Assembly (NCBI RefSeq): GCF_036759925.1
Contig: NZ_JAPKIB010000013.1
Coordinates: 1 to 64,000, forward strand
Origin: Kluyvera sp036759925
Lineage (GTDB): Bacteria > Pseudomonadota > Gammaproteobacteria > Enterobacterales > Enterobacteriaceae
Direction: 5' to 3'
Length of the DNA: 64,000 nt
Of this stretch, positions 59,408-64,000 are shown one piece after another (within the stretch, counting starts at the first letter, position 1; each line of letters begins with the position of its first letter). Under the pieces are notes generated by a model. That model was not told the origin of the DNA, did not search any database, and worked only from the letters and a program-made list of their open reading frames with translations. A program made the translations under genes and the position numbers.

Positions 59408-60244
59408 TTACTGAAGCAGGGTATCCCGTCCCTGGCGAATATCTCGCGGCGACCAGTTGAATTCACGGCGAAAAAGGGTCGAAAAGTGGTTACTGTCGCC
59501 AAAACCGCAGCGATAGGCGATATCGGTAACGCTCTCATCGCTGTGGCGCAGCAGATGGCGGGCTTTAATCAGGCGCAGGCGGTTGAGATAGCGCTGCGGC
59601 GTCAGGCCGGTACAGTGCTTCAGCTGGCGGTGAAGCGTGCGCAGAGACAGCGAGAATCGGTCCGCGACCCCTTCCCAGCACACTTCTTCGGCGAAATGCT
59701 CCTCCAGCCATGCCATCAGTTGATTCAGACGAGCGTCGTTATCCATCGCCCCCTGTTCCTGGCTGCCTTTACGCAGCAGCACCAACAGCTGCATAAACAG
59801 AATTTCGCGGTTCGCCAGCGACATCATATCGGTGCTGTCATTCGCCTCTTCCATCTGTCCGACAATCGTTCTCACCTGCTGCAAGGTGCTCTGGTTTACG
59901 CGCCAATGGGAAGGATAGTGACCATCCTGCTCCTGCGGCAGCAGCTTATTAAGACCTGACAAGAACTGGAAAGCATCCGGCGCACGGTACAGCACGTTGG
60001 TCAGACACAGGTTTTCCGTGTGCTCATAGAGGTGCCGGTCGAAGTCACGGACGAAGCAAACCGTGCCGCCGCAAATGGTATGCGGCTGACCATTGAACAC
60101 GTGAATACCAGTGCCATGTTCAACGATAACAATCTCATTAAAATCATGATGATGTTCAGGAAATGCCGCCTGAGGAAGTCGAGGTTCAATCGCCACGGGC
60201 AGCTTACCTGAAGAGAAGAAATCCACGCTGTGTAGTACGGTCAT
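59408..60244 (-). CDS. rhaS: AraC-family activator RhaS
   Basis: RhaS binds L-rhamnose and activates rhaBAD and, in E. coli, rhaT. ATG 60244 (MTVLHSVDFFSSGKLPVAIEP in E. coli register) gives 278 residues; a longer frame adds five. The cupin domain FPEHHHDFNEIVIVEHGTG is followed by the DNA-binding domain (SLRTLHRQLKHCTGLTPQRYLNRL in two helices, and GFGDSNHFSTLFRREFNWSP). It is divergent from rhaB; the operator in the gap matches the E. coli site well. Confidence 0.97.
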   Translation of the reverse strand: MTVLHSVDFFSSGKLPVAIEPRLPQAAFPEHHHDFNEIVIVEHGTGIHVFNGQPHTICGGTVCFVRDFDRHLYEHTENLCLTNVLYRAPDAFQFLSGLNKLLPQEQDGHYPSHWRVNQSTLQQVRTIVGQMEEANDSTDMMSLANREILFMQLLVLLRKGSQEQGAMDNDARLNQLMAWLEEHFAEEVCWEGVADRFSLSLRTLHRQLKHCTGLTPQRYLNRLRLIKARHLLRHSDESVTDIAYRCGFGDSNHFSTLFRREFNWSPRDIRQGRDTLLQ

Positions 60245-60409
60245 CGCGACCCCCGACAAATGAGAAATGTTATCAGGATAGTAATATCGGATGAGGGATC
60301 TGACCTTGACGTTTTGACAGCAAACCGCGCAAAGCCGGTCGTTTTTTCAAGAAACAGCCGGAAAGATCGGGAAATGCGGTCAGCATCACACCCCCTCATC
60401 GGCTGAATT

Positions 60410-60504
60410 TGTGAACTCTCTCACGTTCATCTTTGCTTTCTTGCCAGCGCCGAATTTCGCCTGTCAGTAACGAGAAGGTTGTGGCATTGCGCTTTTTCTA
60501 GACT
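60410..60504 (+). promoter_or_regulatory. rhaBAD promoter: CRP site, RhaS operator and -10
   Basis: The CRP site TGTGAACTCTCTCACG (60410-60425) precedes RhaS half-sites ATCTTTGCTTTCTTGCC (60429-60445) and TCAGTAACGAGAAGGTT (60464-60480). The -10 TAGACT (60499-60504) follows 18 bp later. Half-site 2 is nearly identical to the E. coli rhaBAD site. It lies in the 292-bp gap between rhaS and rhaB. Confidence 0.9.
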
Positions 60505-60536
60505 GAGCAGCAATGACTCATAGAAGGACTCTTGCC

Positions 60537-62006
60537 ATGACTTTTCGCCATTGTGTGGCCGTCGATTTAGGCGCCTCCAGCGGACGCGTAATGCTGGCTC
60601 GCTTTGATAGCGCGCAGCGTTCGCTTTCACTGCGCGAAATCCACCGCTTCGTCAATAACCTGCATAAGCGCGATGGTTTTGACACCTGGGATATCGACGC
60701 GCTGGAAGCCGAAATCCGTATCGGCCTCAACAAAGTGTGCGACGAAGGCATTCTGATCGACAGCATCGGCATCGATACCTGGGGCGTGGACTACGTCCTG
60801 CTGGACCAGCACGGCCAGCGCGTCGGCCTGCCGGTGGCCTACCGCGATAGCCGCACCGACGGCGTGATGGCGATGGCGATGGAACAGCTGGGTAAAGACG
60901 AGATCTACCGTCGCAGCGGCATTCAGTTCCTGCCGTTCAATACGCTTTATCAGCTACGCGCGCTGGTTGAACAGCAGCCGGAGCTGGTGAGCGAGGCCGC
61001 ACATGCCCTGCTGATCCCGGATTACCTCAGCTTCCGCCTGACCGGCAAGATGAACTGGGAATACACCAACGCCACCACCACGCAGCTAGTCAATATCGAT
61101 AGCGATAACTGGGATGAAGACCTGCTGAACTGGACCGGCGCACCGTCGTCCTGGTTTGGCACGCCGACGCATCCCGGCAACGTGATCGGCCACTGGGTCT
61201 GCCCGCAGGGCAATGCTATCCCGGTGGTTGCCGTTGCCAGCCACGACACCGCCAGCGCCGTCATCGCTTCGCCGCTGGCTGACCGCGATGCCGCCTACCT
61301 CTCTTCCGGCACCTGGTCGCTGATGGGCTTTGAGAGCAAAACGCCGTACACCAGCGAGCAGGCGCAACGCGCCAACATCACCAACGAAGGCGGCGCGGAA
61401 GGGCGCTACCGGGTGCTGAAAAATATCATGGGCCTGTGGCTGCTGCAGCGGGTGCTGAAAGAGCAGAACATTGCCAGCCTCCCCGATCTGATTGCCGGGG
61501 CAGAGAAGCTACCGGCCTGCCGCTACCTGATTAACCCGAATGATGATCGCTTCATCAACCCGGAAAATATGAGTGCCGAGATTCAGGCGGCCTGCCGCGA
61601 AGCCGCGCAACCCATTCCCCATACCCCTGCCGAGTTGGCGCGCTGCATCTTCGACAGCCTGGCGCTGCTGTACGCCGACGTGCTCAACGAGCTGGCGCAG
61701 CTGCGCGGTAAACCGTTCAGCCAGCTGCATATCGTTGGCGGCGGTTGTCAGAACCAGATGCTGAACCAGCAGTGCGCCGATGCCTGCGGCATCACCGTGG
61801 TCGCTGGCCCGATTGAGGCCTCAACCCTCGGCAACATCGGCATCCAATTAATGACGCTGGACGAACTCACCAACGTCGACGATTTCCGCAAGGTGGTGAC
61901 CGGCAACTACGGTCTCACCACGTTTACCCCGAATTCAGACCATGAAATTGCCCGCTACGTTGCGCAGTTTCAGCAACAACGACAGACAAAGGAGCTTTGC
62001 GCATGA
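60537..62006 (+). CDS. rhaB: L-rhamnulokinase
   Basis: RhaB phosphorylates L-rhamnulose to rhamnulose 1-phosphate. The 489 residues match E. coli. The FGGY-kinase features are VAVDLGASSGRVML at the N-terminus, the catalytic Asp in VASHDTASAV near 237, and the second ATP motif LHIVGGGCQNQMLNQ near 400. The start at 60537 is preceded by AGAAGGAC. Its stop codon overlaps the rhaA start (ATGA), so translation is coupled. Confidence 0.98.
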   Translation: MTFRHCVAVDLGASSGRVMLARFDSAQRSLSLREIHRFVNNLHKRDGFDTWDIDALEAEIRIGLNKVCDEGILIDSIGIDTWGVDYVLLDQHGQRVGLPVAYRDSRTDGVMAMAMEQLGKDEIYRRSGIQFLPFNTLYQLRALVEQQPELVSEAAHALLIPDYLSFRLTGKMNWEYTNATTTQLVNIDSDNWDEDLLNWTGAPSSWFGTPTHPGNVIGHWVCPQGNAIPVVAVASHDTASAVIASPLADRDAAYLSSGTWSLMGFESKTPYTSEQAQRANITNEGGAEGRYRVLKNIMGLWLLQRVLKEQNIASLPDLIAGAEKLPACRYLINPNDDRFINPENMSAEIQAACREAAQPIPHTPAELARCIFDSLALLYADVLNELAQLRGKPFSQLHIVGGGCQNQMLNQQCADACGITVVAGPIEASTLGNIGIQLMTLDELTNVDDFRKVVTGNYGLTTFTPNSDHEIARYVAQFQQQRQTKELCA

Positions 62007-63262
62007 CCACTCAACTTGAACAAGCCTGGGAACTCGCGAAACAGCGCTATTCCGCTGTGGGTATCGATGTCGAAGAGGCGTTACGCCAGCTGGACCGCTT
62101 ACCCGTATCCATGCACTGCTGGCAGGGCGATGACGTCGCGGGTTTTGAAAATCCAGAAGGCAGTTTGACGGGTGGCATTCAGGCAACCGGTAACTATCCG
62201 GGCAAAGCGCGTAACGCCACCGAGCTGCGCGCCGACCTGGAGCAGGCGCTGAGCCTTATCCCAGGGCCAAAACGTCTGAACCTGCACGCTATCTATCTGG
62301 AGTCTGACACCCCGGTGGCGCGCGACGAGATCAAACCTGAGCACTTCAAAAACTGGGTTGAGTGGGCGAAAAAACACAAGCTGGGCCTCGATTTTAACCC
62401 GTCCTGCTTCTCACATCCGCTCAGCGCCGACGGCTTTACGCTGTCTCACGCCGACCCGAAAATTCGCCAGTTCTGGATTGACCACTGCAAGGCCAGCCGC
62501 CGCGTTTCCGCCTACTTTGGCGAGCAGTTGGGTACGCCTTCAGTAATGAACATCTGGATCCCGGACGGCATGAAAGACGTGACCGTTGACCGTTTAGCAC
62601 CGCGCCAGCGTCTGGCCGCCGCGCTGGATGAAGTCATCAGTGAAAAACTGGACCCGGCGCATCACATCGATGCCGTTGAGAGCAAGCTGTTCGGCATTGG
62701 TGCTGAGAGCTACACCGTCGGCTCCAACGAGTTCTATATGGGCTACGCCACCAGCCGCCAGACCGCACTGTGCCTGGATGCCGGTCACTTCCACCCAACG
62801 GAAGTTATCTCCGACAAAATCTCCGCCGCCATGCTGTACGTGCCGCGCCTGCTGCTGCACGTGAGCCGACCGGTACGTTGGGACAGCGACCACGTGGTGC
62901 TGCTGGACGACGAAACCCAGGCCATCGCGAGCGAAATCATCCGCCACGACCTGTTTGACCGCGTGCACATCGGCCTCGATTTCTTCGACGCCTCCATCAA
63001 CCGCATCGCGGCATGGGTTATCGGTACTCGCAACATGAAGAAAGCCCTGCTGCGCGCGCTGCTGGAACCAACCGAACAACTGCGCCAGTTGGAAGTTGAC
63101 GGTGACTACACCGCGCGTCTGGCGCTGCTGGAAGAGCAGAAATGCCTGCCGTGGCAGGCGGTATGGGAAATGTATTGCCAGCGCAACGATACCCCTGCGG
63201 GCAGCCAGTGGCTGGAGAGCGTGCGCAGCTACGAGAAAGAGATTCTGAACAAGCGTGGGTGA
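62003..63262 (+). CDS. rhaA: L-rhamnose isomerase
   Basis: RhaA converts L-rhamnose to L-rhamnulose with Mn2+. The TIM-barrel enzyme has 419 residues, as in E. coli. Metal ligands lie in the segments VESKLFGIG (Glu234 region), CLDAGHFHPTE (Asp267/His270/Asp-His cluster) and VRWDSDHVVLLDDE (Asp302/Asp304/Asp334 region). A GGAG ribosome-binding site lies within the rhaB end. A 125-bp gap with palindromic repeats precedes rhaD. Confidence 0.98.
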   Translation: MTTQLEQAWELAKQRYSAVGIDVEEALRQLDRLPVSMHCWQGDDVAGFENPEGSLTGGIQATGNYPGKARNATELRADLEQALSLIPGPKRLNLHAIYLESDTPVARDEIKPEHFKNWVEWAKKHKLGLDFNPSCFSHPLSADGFTLSHADPKIRQFWIDHCKASRRVSAYFGEQLGTPSVMNIWIPDGMKDVTVDRLAPRQRLAAALDEVISEKLDPAHHIDAVESKLFGIGAESYTVGSNEFYMGYATSRQTALCLDAGHFHPTEVISDKISAAMLYVPRLLLHVSRPVRWDSDHVVLLDDETQAIASEIIRHDLFDRVHIGLDFFDASINRIAAWVIGTRNMKKALLRALLEPTEQLRQLEVDGDYTARLALLEEQKCLPWQAVWEMYCQRNDTPAGSQWLESVRSYEKEILNKRG

Positions 63263-63265
63263 TTG

Positions 63266-63354
63266 ACCCTCACCCCGACCCTCTCCCTGAAAGGGAGAGG
63301 GAGAAAACCGAACCGTTCCCTCGCCCCTTAGGGGAGAGGGCTAGGGTGAGGGGA
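63266..63354. repeat. Double CCCTCACCCC/GGGGTGAGGG-type repeat between rhaA and rhaD
   Basis: CCCTCACCCCGACCCTCTCC with GAAAGGGAGAGGG forms one hairpin. CCCTCGCCCCTTAGGGGAGAGGG with CTAGGGTGAGGGG forms the second, and the outer arms pair over the whole element. It is the same family as the repeat between argB and argH, and in both cases it lies inside an operon. Confidence 0.8.
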
Positions 63355-63387
63355 AACACCTCACCGAGACAACAGGACAACAAGACT

Positions 63388-64000
63388 ATGCAGACCATTA
63401 CCGATTCCTGGTTCGTCCAGGGCATGATTAAAGCCACCTCTGACGCCTGGTTAAAAGGCTGGGACGAGCGCAACGGCGGCAACCTGACGCTGCGTCTGGA
63501 CGATGCGGATATCGCGCCTTTCACCGCCGATTTCCACGCCAAACCGCGCTATATCGCCCTGAGCCAGCCGATGCCAATGCTGGCGAACACGCCGTTTATC
63601 GTCACCGGTTCCGGTAAATTCTTCCGCAACGTCCAGCTCGACCCAGCCGCCAACCTCGGCGTGGTGAAGGTCGATAGCGACGGTGCGGGCTACCATATTT
63701 TGTGGGGGCTGACTCACGAAGCCGTACCAACCTCCGAACTGCCAGCGCATTTCCTGTCACACTGCGAGCGTATCAAACTGACCGGTGGTAAAGACCGCGT
63801 CATCATGCACTGCCACGCGACTAACCTGATCGCGCTGACCTACGTACTGGAAAACGACACCGCGCTGATTACCCGCAAACTGTGGGAAGGCAGCACCGAG
63901 TGTCTGGTGGTCTTCCCGGATGGCGTCGGCATTCTGCCGTGGATGGTGCCGGGTACCGATGAAATCGGCCAGGCGACCGCCGTCGAAATGCAGAAGCACT
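63388..64000 (+). CDS. rhaD: Rhamnulose-1-phosphate aldolase (partial, cut by window edge)
   Basis: RhaD cleaves rhamnulose 1-phosphate to DHAP and L-lactaldehyde. The window contains the first 204 codons of about 274. The class II aldolase features are ERNGGNLTLRLDDADI near 28, GSGKFFRNV near 74, and the zinc ligands in IMHCHATNLIALTYV (His141/His143 region). The sequence is closely similar to E. coli and open to the right edge. No start-codon ambiguity: ATG 63388 gives MQTITDSWFVQGM. Confidence 0.97.
   Translation, partial: MQTITDSWFVQGMIKATSDAWLKGWDERNGGNLTLRLDDADIAPFTADFHAKPRYIALSQPMPMLANTPFIVTGSGKFFRNVQLDPAANLGVVKVDSDGAGYHILWGLTHEAVPTSELPAHFLSHCERIKLTGGKDRVIMHCHATNLIALTYVLENDTALITRKLWEGSTECLVVFPDGVGILPWMVPGTDEIGQATAVEMQKH

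Noticed and set aside
1..64000. CRISPR array, tRNA genes, prophage or complete IS element
   Set aside because: No regularly spaced identical repeats, no tRNA cloverleaf motifs, no integrase, transposase with terminal repeats or phage structural genes were seen. The zinc-ribbon protein at 28613 lacks IS ends.

Overview
The window is chromosomal DNA of an enterobacterium (Enterobacteriaceae, close to Klebsiella, Raoultella or Enterobacter). Gene order largely follows the Escherichia coli murI-to-rha region in reverse, and nearly every protein is close to its E. coli counterpart. Intergenic palindromes (REP/BIME-like GCCGGATAAGCGC...ATCCGGC units and CCCTCACCCC...GGGGTGAGGG units) are typical of that group. 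I cannot fix the species from sequence alone. There is no CRISPR array, tRNA, phage or intact insertion sequence. The only RNA genes I can support are oxyS and cpxQ. Promoters P1 and P2 of an rRNA operon lie at the extreme left edge, pointing out of the window.

Layout, left to right. 1-3130: rrn promoters, murI, btuB and its cobalamin riboswitch. 3256-8106: trmA, yijD-fabR, sthA, oxyR and the divergent sRNA oxyS. 8191-12771: the arginine cluster argH-argB-argC and divergent argE, sharing ARG boxes. 13083-23193: ppc, yijO, a fructose-like PTS (frwC-frwB-frwD) and divergent ptsA-fsaB-gldA. 23335-26804: katG with an OxyR site, then metF with MET boxes. 26926-33900: an accessory block between metF and metL. 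It holds a periplasmic 5'-nucleotidase, a zinc-ribbon protein of unknown function, an orphan PTS EIICB with a MalI-like repressor, and a LysR regulator with a carboxymuconolactone decarboxylase-family protein. 33901-38120: metL-metB and divergent metJ. 38136-46776: a possible CRP-controlled 26-codon gene, rpmE, priA, cytR, ftsN, hslVU, menA, rraA. 46859-54032: pfkA, fieF, a HigBA-type toxin-antitoxin pair, cpxP/cpxQ, cpxRA, yiiM, sodA. 54244-64000: a TRAP transporter operon, a KdgM-type porin, rhaR, rhaS, rhaB, rhaA and the start of rhaD.

The main biological point is at the right end. In E. coli the rhamnose permease gene rhaT lies between sodA and rhaR. Here that slot holds a three-gene TRAP transporter, in the orientation rhaT would have, plus an oligogalacturonate-type porin, and there is no rhaT. 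Upstream of the TRAP operon is a sequence with the same geometry as the RhaS operator of rhaBAD in this window: half-sites of 17 bp, an 18-bp spacer and 18 bp to the -10. I infer a RhaS-controlled uptake route for rhamnose or rhamnose-containing oligosaccharides.

Other points to follow up: rraA sits directly beside pfkA, so zapB-glpFKX-fpr-tpiA-cdh-sbp of the E. coli order are missing from this place; the frwC/ptsA gap has a strongly dyad-symmetric structure; a perfect CRP site lies between the nucleotidase and zinc-ribbon genes; two abutting palindromes precede the orphan PTS gene; and a small CRP-associated transcription unit is predicted between rpmE and metJ.
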